From NCBI RefSeq assembly GCF_964019845.1, contig NZ_OZ026465.1, positions 868,001-932,000 of the forward strand: a DNA stretch of 64,000 nt, given 5' to 3'. This document shows positions 44,401 through 54,596 of this stretch, piece after piece; position 1 is the stretch's first letter, and every line of letters starts with the position of its first letter. The notes below the pieces were generated by a model that was given only the letters and a program-made list of their open reading frames with translations, was not told the DNA's origin and did not search any database. The translations under genes were made by a program, and so were the position numbers. The stretch is from Spiroplasma endosymbiont of Labia minor (GTDB taxonomy: Bacteria; Bacillota_I; Bacilli_A; Mycoplasmatales; Mycoplasmataceae).

Positions 44401-46278
44401 TTAAATATTATCAATAATTGATTCTTCTTGTATATATAATAACTGTTTACTTTCCAATTTTAAATTATCTGACGAATAAAAAATAAATTTAGAGCCATTT
44501 TTTGCTAATCCAAAACGCATATTATTATCTTTGAAAACTTTATCTTTTTTAATTTGAACATTAACTTCTACAAAATTTTTACCTAAATTTTTTTTATCTA
44601 AAAAAATTTTAAATGGATTTAGAAAATATGTTCCCTCATTATTAATTTTTTGTAATTTCACATTCATTTTACCAAATGCAGTCAAAATATTATTATCATC
44701 TATTTGTTTATATGAAAGTCTATTAAATGTCATAAAATAATCTTTTAAATATTTTTCATAATTTATTTCAATTAATTTTTCGAAATCTGTTGACTCAATT
44801 TTATCTTGATTATCTAGATATAAATTGTTTTTTAAATTAGTAGCATTTGATATTTTTTTTGATAGAAAAACTATTGATGTATTTGGGAAAAAACTAAAAA
44901 CTAAATTCAGGGAGTTTAAAAAATTATCATAATCTGATAATGACAGGTTAGATATTATATTTTCAAAAACTATGTTATTTTTATTTTTGTTCAATGAATT
45001 AATTAATTTCAAATAAATATGATCTATTCCGGAAAATTTAGTTTTTGTAGTAAATCAATTAACATGAATATCTAAAGATTCAAAAATATTTTGAATGTAT
45101 GTATTTGCATATTTAAATAATGAAGTTTTTCTTTTTTTTAATTCTAATTTGGTTTTTTTATATTCATTTAAATCTTTATTTTCAAGTTGATTTGAAAAAA
45201 CTTTATTATGATACGCATGCATTATTTCTATAATTTTTCCTCTAATTATATTAGCTTCATCTGGCAAAATTCTGAAAAACATATTTTCTTGTTTTTTTCT
45301 AAATTCAAAATATTGATCATCTTTGAGTTTTTTTCATTCATCCTCTTTTAAAAATTCTTTCCAAATTTCTTTTCTATTTTTATTATCATTAACATCATAT
45401 AATGAAGTGACTTTTGAATAAACAGCTCTTTTCATTAATTTCAAAATAATTCTTTTTTGAGCAATTTTTCTTTTTAATTGATTTACTTCTATATCTATCA
45501 ATTTTAAATGTTTTCTAATTAAAAAAATGTGTTGATTAAAATTCAAAAATTTTGCTAATTTTTTAATTTCTTGATCATTTGAATGCTTTGCATTATATTC
45601 ACATGTACAGGTAAATCTTAATTCAATAAAAGAAAAAACTTTATCCCTTAATGATTGCAAATATGTAACCATAAGCGATGAATTTCTAGTATCTTCTTTT
45701 AATTTTGAATATTCATTAATAAGTTTGCTTAAATATGGTTTAAAATTTTTATAATGTTTATTTGTTTGATCATCAATAAATTTATTCATAAGAAACGAAA
45801 ATTCATCTAATCATTTTCTTTCAATATTAACAGATGAATCAATAAAACTTTGTACTTTTCCATACACAGCATTTCGCATTTCAATATCTGTTTTGTTATT
45901 ATTAGTTGTTTTGTACGATAAATAATCATATTTTGCAGAATAAATTGCCGTTTTAGCTTGTTTTATAAAATCTAAATTAAATAATAAATTGAAAAATAAC
46001 GAAATTCTAATCGGAAATAGAGAGCTTAAAAAATTGGATTTACCTATAACTGCCAAAGTTTGATTTATCATTCGCTTACTTGCCACTTCATAATTATTTA
46101 AATAGAAATTGGATTGCTCTAATGGATATTTACCTAGCAAAATATTTTTGAATTGTTTAAATTTTATCTTATCATTTATTACTACATTTGAAATTTCTGA
46201 TTTATCTACTTTAAATGTCACTTCCTGCAATTTTAATTTTTTGTTCAAAAAGGTTGCTTTGTTTAATTTTATACTCAT
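44401..46278 (-). CDS. Probable catalytically dead ABC ATPase homologue
   Basis: The 625-residue protein has a plan like long mycoplasmal sugar-ABC ATPases: an N-terminal half (KLQEVTFKVDKSEIS...NILLGKYPLEQSNFYLNNYEV) that follows the NBD pattern but has no Walker A, a large helical, Lys-rich insertion (residues about 150-420), a second half (SIVFLSKKISNATNLKNNLY...DKIESTDFEKLIE) matching the H-loop end without its His, and a TOBE-like tail. No LSGGQ or Walker B Asp-Glu is present. I infer a structural relic with a new role. An unrelated coiled-coil protein remains possible. A GGAG site precedes ATG 46278. Confidence 0.6.
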
Positions 46279-46345
46279 TTTAAAACTCCTTTTTCTATGA
46301 CATTTAAATTTATTATAACTTAGATTTTTTAATGTAAATAAAAAA

Positions 46346-46371
46346 TGGAAAATCATTCTAACGATTTTCCA
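46346..46371 (-). terminator. Terminator of rpmE
   Basis: TGGAAAATC pairs with GATTTTCCA (8-nt loop) and TTTTTTATTT follows on the minus strand, 30 nt after rpmE. Confidence 0.85.
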
Positions 46372-46400
46372 GAATTAAATATTTTAATTTATAGCTAAAA

Positions 46401-46676
46401 TTATTTTGATTTATCATTCAAAGCTTTTTGTTTGTCAGAATCAGCTTTTGCTTTAGCATTAGTTTGATCTTTTTTATTGAATTTTGAATTAAATCTTTCA
46501 ACACGACCAGCTGCGTTTGCAAATGTTTGTGTTCCAGTATAAAATGGATGACAATTAGAACAAGTATCAATTCTAACTTCTTCACCTTTTGTTGTACCGC
46601 ATATAAATTCATTATTGCAAGTTGTGCAAACAAATTTTGCGTCAAAATATTGTGGATGTATTTCTTGTCTTGGCAT
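46401..46676 (-). CDS. rpmE: Large-subunit ribosomal protein L31, zinc type
   Basis: The 91-residue protein begins [20 protein letters not shown] and continues with [14 protein letters not shown] and [13 protein letters not shown]. The four cysteines mark it as the zinc-binding (C+) form that bridges the ribosomal subunits. A Lys/Ala-rich tail extends the usual ~70 residues. The ATG at 46676 follows GGGAGG; an upstream start in the same frame is less likely. Confidence 0.96.
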   Translation of the reverse strand: MPRQEIHPQYFDAKFVCTTCNNEFICGTTKGEEVRIDTCSNCHPFYTGTQTFANAAGRVERFNSKFNKKDQTNAKAKADSDKQKALNDKSK

Positions 46677-46767
46677 TTTAAAACCTCCCTTTCCTAACAA
46701 TAGCTATTTATATTGTCCGTCATTTATATTAACACAAAAAGTATTAAAAAATCTATTGTATTTAATA

Positions 46768-47562
46768 CTATTTTAAATAGTTCTCTATTTCATATACGTG
46801 ATTAATAATTGAATTTGCAGCTTCATGAACACCCGGTTGTGAAACTTTCATTGCAAAGGAATTAGAAAAAGTTGCGAGCATTTCTATATCATTTTCGCCA
46901 TCGCCAGACACAAAAACATCATCTGGTGTTATATCGTAATTATTAACAAATCATTTAACTGCTTTACCTTTAGAAACATCATTATGCATTATTTCAACGA
47001 CATTATTATGAGTTCTTAAAATAGTTAATTCTGGTAATAATTTTCTAATTTCTGATAAAAAATTCAGTAATATTTGTTCTTCACCATATAAATAAACTAA
47101 ATTAACTCGTGGTTCATTAAGCATTAATTTTTTGATTATTTCATCTTGATTTAATCTTGGTATATATTCTTTAAACATTGGAATTGCATCTAATGTTGGT
47201 ATTTTTGCATTGTGTCAAGAAATTCTTTTATCTCCAACACAAATTGCCAAAGCAAATTTATTTTTATACTTTGAAACCACATCTAAAATTCTTTGTCGGT
47301 CTTTCATTTCAATTGACTTTTCGTAAATCAATTGATCGTTTGAGTCATATATAGAAGCCCCGTTTGCGGAAATTATGTATTTATATGATAATTTTGATCT
47401 TTGTAAATTTTTTTTTGTTTCATTAAACATTCGTCCTGATGCTATTATAAATTCATTCTCATCTTTTATTCATTTATTTATAAAATTCAAATCTTTGATA
47501 TCAATATTTTCGTCATGGTTAATGTTAATCGTACCATCATAATCTGAAAATCATCACTTCAT
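46768..47562 (-). CDS. HAD-superfamily phosphatase, Cof-like
   Basis: The 264-residue protein is a type-IIB HAD hydrolase that removes phosphate from sugar phosphates, nucleotides or cofactors. The nucleophile motif is FSDYDGT (DxD near residues 6-8), followed by IASGRMF (motif II), ISANGAS and GDGENDIEML (motif IV). The cap lies between them. The ATG begins MKWWFSDYDG with two TGA-encoded Trp. Substrate cannot be told from sequence. It stops at TAG. Confidence 0.9.
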
Positions 47563-47594
47563 ATATTTATTTCCTTTACACTATAATAATATAT

Positions 47595-48602
47595 TTATTC
47601 TTCATTATTAATAGAATCTTTTTTAAAATTTTTATTTCTCATATACTTATTTTTAATTTCTTTACTACAATTATTTTTTAAGTTATCCATTGAAGTCGAC
47701 ATTGATAAACGCATGATTTGCTCCTTTTGTTCAGAATTTAATGAAGAGTAACCTTTATAATAGATAAAAAATGCAGAAAATTGTTTATGTTGCTTAATAA
47801 AAATTAAGATACTAAAAAATAAAATTCAAGCTAAAGTGGCAATTATTGCAAGTCACCAGTGATTGCCTCACCCAAAATCAATAGTTCAACCGGAATTATC
47901 TATTGCTGTGAAAACATAATGGAAACTCATTGCATTTACATATGCAGCTTGTATAAAATTAATAATCGCTCTATGAGGCAAAAAATAGGTAAAAATATCT
48001 GCCCATTCAAAAGTTAATATGACATGATATGGAAATGCAAGACCTAAAAAATACATAGATAAAAAATAAATAAATAATCCAATTGTTTGCATTAAAAAAT
48101 TATTCTTAATATACAAATATAATGTAATTGCAATTAAAAAAGATAAAACCCAACACAAAAAGAAACCTGATAATAATGCTGGTCAATTTATTATTGTAAA
48201 ATATAAAATACCTTCTGGTAAAATAATTAAACCTATTCCTCAAAAAACAATGACAAGCAAAAGACAAAAGAGAAAATTAAAAGAGGTCAATGAAAAAATC
48301 AATATACTATTATTTTTTTGTATATTTCTCATGTTTTGTAGATATTGAGTATTTTTAAAAACAATAATAGAACGAATAAAAGTATACATTCCATCTCGAA
48401 TGATTGTAATTGCAAGTCCAGAAACTATTATATATGGATCACCAGTTTTAAATAACGCTCAACATATAATGGTATATGCAGCTACAATAATACCTAAAAA
48501 CACATTCATTGAATCTGTAAAAAAATTTTTCAAATATATTTTGTATAAAATACCAATAACTCTAAAATTAAGTTTTATTCTTTGAGATAATGTCTTTTGC
48601 AT
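47595..48602 (-). CDS. ABC-2-type permease, second of a pair
   Basis: The 335-residue membrane protein has about six helices (for example LGIIVAAYTIICWALF, FLLCLLLVIVFW-like stretches and YFLSMYFLGLAF) and a basic Asn/Lys-rich tail. It has a PYHVI...LPHRAIINFIQAAYVNAMS segment that is nearly repeated in the preceding permease (LIPHRYFINIMQAAWIND), so the two are paralogues. The ATG follows AAAGGA and lies 2 nt from the stop of the preceding gene. With the ATPase it forms an exporter whose substrate is unknown. Confidence 0.85.
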
Positions 48603-48603
48603 A

Positions 48604-49629
48604 TTATTTTCTTAATTTCCTTTCATGTTTTTCTCTTTTATTTCTAAATTTCTTATGTTTTTCAATGAGTTGATAATTATTATCATTTTCATTATTAAGT
48701 AGCTTAAGATTATCAACTATTTTTTTTAACTCACCATATGATTGTGCATTTTTAATCATATAAATATTATTTCTCATTGTTAATTGATAATTATTTGAAA
48801 CAACAGTATGTGAAAGTTGTGTAAAGATTCTTATTTTTATAATAGAATAAATTGCAAAAATAACAATAAATATTATCCCCACAACAATAGGGATAATTAT
48901 ATTTCCATTATATGAAATAGATTTGAAAATTATGCCATCACCTTGAAAGTTTGTAAATTTCGTGTCATTTATTCAGGCTGCTTGCATTATATTTATGAAG
49001 TATCGATGTGGTATTAAATATAAAATAAAATTTAGAAAATGAATTTGTGCAATTTGATTTCAAGGAATTCCAAGTCCCAATAAATACATACAAATAAAAT
49101 ATGATGCACAATTAATTGTGTTTGATAATTCTGCAGAGCATGTAAAAATTATTGCCATACATAAAGTTGTTGCCATAATAGTTAACATAACATAACCCAA
49201 GATAAAATAACCTCAATTTACACCTGATAAAATTTCTCTTTGTGAAGAAAATAACATTCCCAATCCAAATAATTGTAATGAAATTAAAAAAGTTAAAACA
49301 TAATTAAACGATAAAATCGAAAAGAAAATAACTCCTCTTGAGATCGGTGCATTTGAAAGATTGTGAAACAATTTTTTTGTTTTTCAACCAGTAATTGTTA
49401 CAGATAAAATATGTTGCGAATTTCTCAATACATTAATGGCTAAACAAGATGCTAAAATATACGGATCAATCACTGCATATTCTGAAGTTTTAAAAAATAA
49501 TCATGTGACTAAAATTATTGAAGTCAAAATAATTCCTACAGTAATATTCATCGCAGATGAAAAATAATTTTTAAACAATAAAACATACATTCTTAATATG
49601 GCTGTTATATTTCGATTACGCAATTTCAT
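48604..49629 (-). CDS. ABC-2-type permease, first of a pair
   Basis: The 341-residue protein has about six membrane helices and an LPHR-like motif (LIPHRYFINIMQAAW) shared with its neighbour at 47595. The C-terminal tail is cytosolic, rich in Lys and Glu. Its start overlaps the ATPase end by 14 nt and its stop is 2 nt before the next permease, so translation of the three is coupled. The two permeases probably form a heterodimer. Confidence 0.85.
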
Positions 49630-50851
49630 TTTTTTCAGCCTCAGAAATAGAATGATACAATGATATTTGTTCTTTTATTAAAATTTTTTTTCACTTTGAT
49701 AATAATCTTTTTTCTCTCAAATAAGATTTAATTGAAATTATTGATTGCTTATTTTGCTTTTTAGAAACAATTCCCTCATAAAAATTATTAATTACATATT
49801 TTTTATATTTATTTAGATTTTTATCTATATTAACTAAAATTAGATTCTTTCTTGAAACACTTAAATGTAAATTATTTAAATTATGAATTAATTCTTTTGT
49901 AAATTTTACAACAGTTTGTAATGTACTTTTATCTGTTGGATTATAACCAAATAAAATCAATTGTTCTTTTAAAACTAATGAACAATACATTATTTGTTTT
50001 AATCTTTTTATGGCATGTTTTGATAATTGTTTTACATTTTCATAAGAAAAAACTTCTTTTTTAAAGGAATTAAAATTATTAGAAAAATCATTAATAATTT
50101 TTTCAATTTTTATATCTAATTTTGACTTTATTTTCTTTTCGTATTTGGTAGCCAAAGCATTTATATAATATTCATAATTTTCATAATTTTTAGAAATATC
50201 TTCATGTAAATCATCTTCCATAATTTTTCCAGACTTTAAATAAATAACTCTAGTAGCAATATTTCTCATTATAGTCATTTCCGGATTTACAATAATTACA
50301 CATCGAGATCCTGAATTTGAATAATTTTTTATAAAGTCAGCTACCATATTTCTAAGCTCATAACCTCAATTTGAAGATATCTCTGATACAATCAAAACTT
50401 GAGGTTTATGAATTAAAGATAAAAATAAACTAAAAAGTTGTCTTTGAATAAGCGATAATTTAGAACAAGGTAAATCTACAATTTGTCGAACCTGAAAAAT
50501 TGTCTCTATTTTTGATAGTCATAATTTATCTTGAACGTCATACATAGATACATATAATTTAACAACATCTTTTACATAGAATCCATTAGGTCATGTTTGA
50601 TCAGATGATGAAACACCAATTGCCATTCTTGGATCATCAACATTAAAATTATATGTCAAAGTTCCGGATGATTTTTCAACTCTTCCGGCAATTATATTAG
50701 ATAATAATGTTTTCCCACCACCATTTGGCCCTATAAGTGCAATAATTTCATGTTCTTTTATATTTAAATTTAGATTTAACATAACAAAATTTGACGCACT
50801 AAAAATTTTGCTTATATCCTTCAATCTCACAAGATAATTACTTTGAACCAT
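49616..50851 (-). CDS. ABC ATPase with degenerate Walker B and long C-terminal extension
   Basis: The 411-residue protein starts with an NBD of about 235 residues: Walker A GPNGGGKTLL is intact, but the signature reads KLSLIQRQL, the Walker B reads VLIVSE with Ser for Asp, and the H-loop position reads VIIVNPEM without His. A further 170 residues form a Lys-rich helical extension (KKYVINNFYEGIVSKKQN). ATP may bind but hydrolysis is doubtful. It is coupled with two permeases. The ATG has TAGGAG upstream at a rather long spacing. The family is probably mycoplasma-specific. Confidence 0.8.
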
Positions 50852-50984
50852 ATGATATTTTCTCCTACTATTTATTTAAAAATTCTAAAAAAATATCTTG
50901 TTTATAATAAAGATATTATTTCAACAAAAATTCATTTTTTATTATACTCCCTATTTAAAAAATTAAAATAATTTTAAAAAATAA

Positions 50985-51025
50985 AAAATAAAACCTACAA
51001 ATATATTTTGCAGGTTTTATTTTTT
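50985..51025 (-). terminator. Terminator overlapping the FNT stop codon
   Basis: AAAATAAAACCT and its complement form a hairpin with a small internal mismatch. It covers the TAA stop of the FNT gene and ends in T residues on the minus strand. Confidence 0.8.
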
Positions 51026-52378
51026 ATTTGATTTAGATTTTTTTTCAATTTTTATGTATTTTTTATCTTGTCTAGACTGTTTAATTACTAATTTATATTC
51101 AGCTCTAGAAGCACGTAAATGTTGAACGGCTGATGTTTTTCATGATTTTGAAAGATCCTTTGATTCTTTGAAATCTGTTTTTGCTTTTTCAATTTGCATT
51201 TTTGCCAATTTTACTGGATCTTTTTCTTTGCTACTATCTGTAAGTTCTTTGTAATATTCCTCGTGTTTTATTATTTCTTCACGTATTGAAACATAAAATT
51301 CTAATTTCATTTTTTTAGATGTTAAACGAACACGTCTACCATACATTCCATAAGCCATAAATGGAAGCATAACTCCGCCACCAAATAAATTTCCAATCAT
51401 AGCAGGTAATAAATTAGCAATTAAGAAATAAAATACTGCTAAAGATGTTATTTCTAACGTACCAGTTCCCGTATTAACTGTCATGCCACTCATTAACATA
51501 CCCATAAAAAATATAAATCCATTTGCGACAACATGTGCAAATCCTGAAATAGCAAATGCAAAAATGTCTATACACAATAGCAGAATAACAGCAGCAGCAT
51601 TTTTTGTTGCAAATGTAAATCATAATGTTGCTGCAACTAAAATATTACAAAATATCCCGGATGCAAGATTAGACATAAAAATTTTAAAAAATACCATTGG
51701 CGTCGCATTAACCATATTGCCATCGACCATCATTCCAAATTCAGCTGCTTTATGAGCAAATAAATTTATAACAACTCCACCATATGTATCTGTGTAACTT
51801 CCAACACTTGAAAAATATGTTTCATAAGATGGCAATAATTCAGCTATAAAAATAATTGAAGCTCCTACAAACGTTCCTAAAAAATTACCTATCAAAACTA
51901 AAAATAATGAACGCATATAACTTCCAGCTGGAACATTACCTAATGAAACAGGCAAAAAACCTATCGCATTTGAAGTAAATAAACCTCCACCAATAAAAGT
52001 TATTAATAAAATTGCTATTGGGAAAACAGCCCCAAAAATTATGGATTTTATTCCGGAATTTGTTATTCCTCTTAGCGCATATATACAAGCAATATAACCA
52101 ATCGCAACAAAGAACCCACCCAAAAAACCACCTATTAGTGCTTTCATCGGTCTAGATAATGCTTTTTCAGAAGCTACAATAAAAACATTAGTAAAAGCTT
52201 CTTCACCAAATGAATGAGATTTTTCGTTCAACGATGAATAGTCATATTGTTTTAAATCTTCTATACGTTTATCTAAAATTTTGATTTTTTGCTTTGAATT
52301 TCAAGAAATAATATCCCTATGATTTTTTTTGAACTTATCTCTCTGTTCATTTATTTCAACATGATCTTTATTTGACAT
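51017..52378 (-). CDS. Formate/nitrite-family (FNT) channel, canonical copy
   Basis: The 453-residue membrane protein is clearly FNT. It shows KALIGGFLGGFFVAIGYIA in helix 1, GGGLFTSNAIG in the loop before helix 3, LVLIGNFLGT, NLASGIFCNILVAATLWF, the central-His loop AISGFAHVVANG and NLLPAMIGNLFGGGVMLP. FNT channels move formate, nitrite, lactate or HS- with protons. About 60 N-terminal and 110 C-terminal cytosolic residues are extra; the C-tail is Lys-rich and helical. With glycolysis genes here, acid export is a reasonable guess. A GGAGAT site precedes the ATG. Confidence 0.93.
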
Positions 52379-52516
52379 AACCAATATCTCCATTTTTCAT
52401 TTCTAAAAATTTTAAGCAATAATTAGTATTTATTAAAAAACTAATAATTTTATACAATTTTTTTTCAGCAAATAAATTATAAAACAAAATAAACATATTT
52501 TCAATTATGAATTAAT

Positions 52517-52543
52517 AAAAACACCAATAATGGTGTTTTTTTA
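52517..52543 (-). terminator. Terminator of rplK-rplA
   Basis: On the minus strand AAACACCA pairs with TGGTGTTT around a 4-nt loop and a T-rich tail follows. It ends the L11-L1 operon just after the rplA stop. Confidence 0.8.
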
Positions 52544-52547
52544 AATT

Positions 52548-53234
52548 TTAGTTTTCTATTAATACTTTAATTCCTGGCCCCATTGTTGTTGAAATAGCAA
52601 TATTTTTAATATACGCTCCTTTAACAGCTTGAGGTTTAGCTTTTTTAATTGCATCTAAAATAGCCAAATAATTTTCATGTAATTTTTCAACCGCAAATGA
52701 AGCTTTACCTAAAATTGCATGTACATTTCCTTCTTTATCAGTTTTGTATTCAATTTTACCTTTTTTGATTTCTTCTAATGCTTTTACAACATCTGTTGTC
52801 ACTGTTCCTGTTTTAGGGTTTGGCATTAATCCTTTAGGTCCCAAAATTTTACCAATTTTACCTAGTTCAGCCATCATTTCTGGTGTAGCTACGATGACAT
52901 CAAAATCAAATCAATTTTCTTTTTGAATTTTATTAATAATATCTGTATCTCCAACAAAGTCTGCACCAGCAGTTTTAGCATCTGCGGCTTTAATTTTAGT
53001 TAAAACCAGAACTTTTTGTTTTTTGCCTGTTCCGGCAGGTAAAACAAGCGCCCCGCGAATTTGTTGATCTGCATGTCTTGGATCAACATTTAAATTAAAC
53101 GCAATTTCAACTGTAGAATCAAATTTAGTTACTGATGATTCTTTTGCAAGATTTAATGCATTTAATGCTGGATGAGCAGTTTTGCGATCAATTTTAGAAG
53201 CAGCAGTTTTATATTTCTTCCCAAATTTTGGCAT
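52548..53234 (-). CDS. rplA: Large-subunit ribosomal protein L1
   Basis: The 228-residue protein forms the L1 stalk and often represses its own operon. It contains [51 protein letters not shown] and a C-terminal [13 protein letters not shown]. One TGA encodes Trp in ENWFDFDV. Its start codon overlaps the rplK stop (TAATG), so the two are coupled. Confidence 0.98.
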
Positions 53235-53659
53235 TACTCTTTGCCTCCATTTGTTACTTTGATTCCCATATTTTTTGCAGTTCCTTCAATTATACGCATT
53301 GCAGCTTCTATAGTATTTGCATTTAAATCTTCCATTTTATATTCTGCAATTTCTCTTATTTTATCTTCAGAAATGGTTGCAACTGTTTCAGACCCAGTTT
53401 TTTTAGCACCCTTTTCAATTCCGGCAGCTTTTTTCAATAAAAAAGCTGCTGGTGTAGTTTTTAATACAAAATCAAACGATTTATCATCGTATGCTGTGAT
53501 CACAACAGGAACTACAGTTCCAGCACGATCTTTGGTGGCATCATTAAATTGTTGTGTAAACTGAGGCATGTTAATTCCTAACGACGCCAATTCAGCTCCC
53601 GGTTTAGCTTGCATAGCCATAAATTCTAACTTTGCAATACGTGTGATTCTTTTAGCCAC
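53234..53659 (-). CDS. rplK: Large-subunit ribosomal protein L11, GTG start
   Basis: The 141-residue protein sits at the GTPase-associated centre. It contains [44 protein letters not shown] and [18 protein letters not shown] start it at GTG 53659 (MAKRITRIA), because AGGAGG is 8 nt upstream and family members start there. A GTG three codons further upstream would add residues the family lacks. Confidence 0.97.
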   Translation of the reverse strand: MAKRITRIAKLEFMAMQAKPGAELASLGINMPQFTQQFNDATKDRAGTVVPVVITAYDDKSFDFVLKTTPAAFLLKKAAGIEKGAKKTGSETVATISEDKIREIAEYKMEDLNANTIEAAMRIIEGTAKNMGIKVTNGGKE

Positions 53660-53700
53660 GGGCAACACCTCCTAGTAATTGTTCTCGCTGTGGTTCAAAC

Positions 53701-53726
53701 GATAAGTAATTATATAAATACTTATC
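53701..53726 (-). promoter_or_regulatory. Leader hairpin of rplK-rplA
   Basis: An 8-bp inverted repeat GATAAGTA...TACTTATC with a 10-nt loop sits in the leader of the L11-L1 operon. In other bacteria L1 represses this operon by binding its mRNA leader, so this hairpin is a candidate site. The match to known L1 sites is not obvious. Confidence 0.35.
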
Positions 53727-53752
53727 TGCCACAATAAAAATCAGCCTCTATG

Positions 53753-53782
53753 AGTATATCAAAAAAAATAAAAATAAAACAA
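53753..53782 (-). promoter_or_regulatory. Probable promoter of rplK-rplA
   Basis: TTGTTT (53782-53777) and TATACT (53758-53753) are 18 nt apart on the minus strand, about 95 nt before the rplK start codon. Confidence 0.5.
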
Positions 53783-53800
53783 TTTTTATTTATGTTTTGT

Positions 53801-53806
53801 TATAAT
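53801..53806 (+). promoter_or_regulatory. -10 box of tRNA-His
   Basis: A consensus TATAAT lies 38 nt before the mature tRNA-His on the plus strand. I see no convincing -35 box. Confidence 0.5.
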
Positions 53807-53843
53807 AAATTATGTCTTATTATTTTAATAAGTGCAAAAATAT

Positions 53844-53920
53844 GGCGTATATGGTGAAGTGGTTAACACTCTAGGTTGTGGTCCTAGCATGCGTGGGTTC
53901 GATTCCCATTATACGCCCCA
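53844..53920 (+). tRNA. tRNA-His, anticodon GTG
   Basis: The cloverleaf has acceptor stem GCGTATA/TATACGC, a discriminator C73, an extra G at -1 (53844) as typical for tRNA-His, and an encoded CCA end. The anticodon loop TTGTGGT gives anticodon GTG. Confidence 0.96.
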
Positions 53921-53934
53921 TTTTAAAAACAAAC

Positions 53935-53960
53935 GGTGTTCATTTGAACACCTTTTATTT
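53935..53960 (+). terminator. Terminator of tRNA-His
   Basis: GGTGTTC pairs with GAACACC around a short loop, followed by TTTTATTTT on the plus strand. Confidence 0.85.
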
Positions 53961-54127
53961 TCGACAAAAAAAGCGCCCAACGACGCTTTGCTGAGTTGCT
54001 TGCAAAAATGCAAATTAAACCAAAAGGTACACACTCACTAATATAATACCATTTTTATCAGTAAAAATAAACAGTAAAAGATTAATTGAACAAAAAAATA
54101 AAAATATTCATCAAAAAATATGTATGT

Positions 54128-54487
54128 CTATTTCATGTAAGCAAATATCCACATTTCTGCAATAAAAATTTTTGTAGGTTCTAGCTTCACAGTGTCATCA
54201 ACAACTGACAATTGAATTGTTTCTGCTTTTTCATTAAAACTTATATTGACATTTTCACTTTCACTAGTAAATCTGAATGGCAAAAAATCTTTAATTCTAT
54301 CAAAATTAAGAATTTTATATAAAACGCTATCTTGTTCATCAATTTTTATATTAACTTCCATAATATCTCCAGCATACAAGTTTATATCATTTGATTCACC
54401 TGTGTTATTATCACTACAAGAAACTAATGTAATTCCTGATGGAATAATAAAACCAATAACCCCAAATAAACTTAATAATTTTTTCAT
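54128..54487 (-). CDS. Small putative lipoprotein
   Basis: I do not recognise this 119-residue protein beyond its lipoprotein signal: MKKLLSLFGVIGFIIPSG then LVSC (Cys24). The mature part is acidic and polar, about 95 residues, probably beta-rich. The ATG follows GGAGAGTGAT. It appears to be a single-gene unit between tRNA-His and an unknown gene, probably surface exposed. It contains TGG for Trp near the end (AEMWIFA). Confidence 0.8.
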   Translation of the reverse strand: MKKLLSLFGVIGFIIPSGITLVSCSDNNTGESNDINLYAGDIMEVNIKIDEQDSVLYKILNFDRIKDFLPFRFTSESENVNISFNEKAETIQLSVVDDTVKLEPTKIFIAEMWIFAYMK

Positions 54488-54596
54488 AATATCACTCTCC
54501 TTATTTTTTAAAAATGCATAGGTGAATTATAACATTATTGAAATTATTTAGATAATTGTCTTACTATAAAAAACATTAAAAATAAATTTACAAAAA

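Noticed and set aside
53960-54030. Second small hairpin gene after tRNA-His
   Set aside because: A short AAAGCG/CGCTTT pairing exists, but without a promoter or conserved fold it is not enough to call an RNA.
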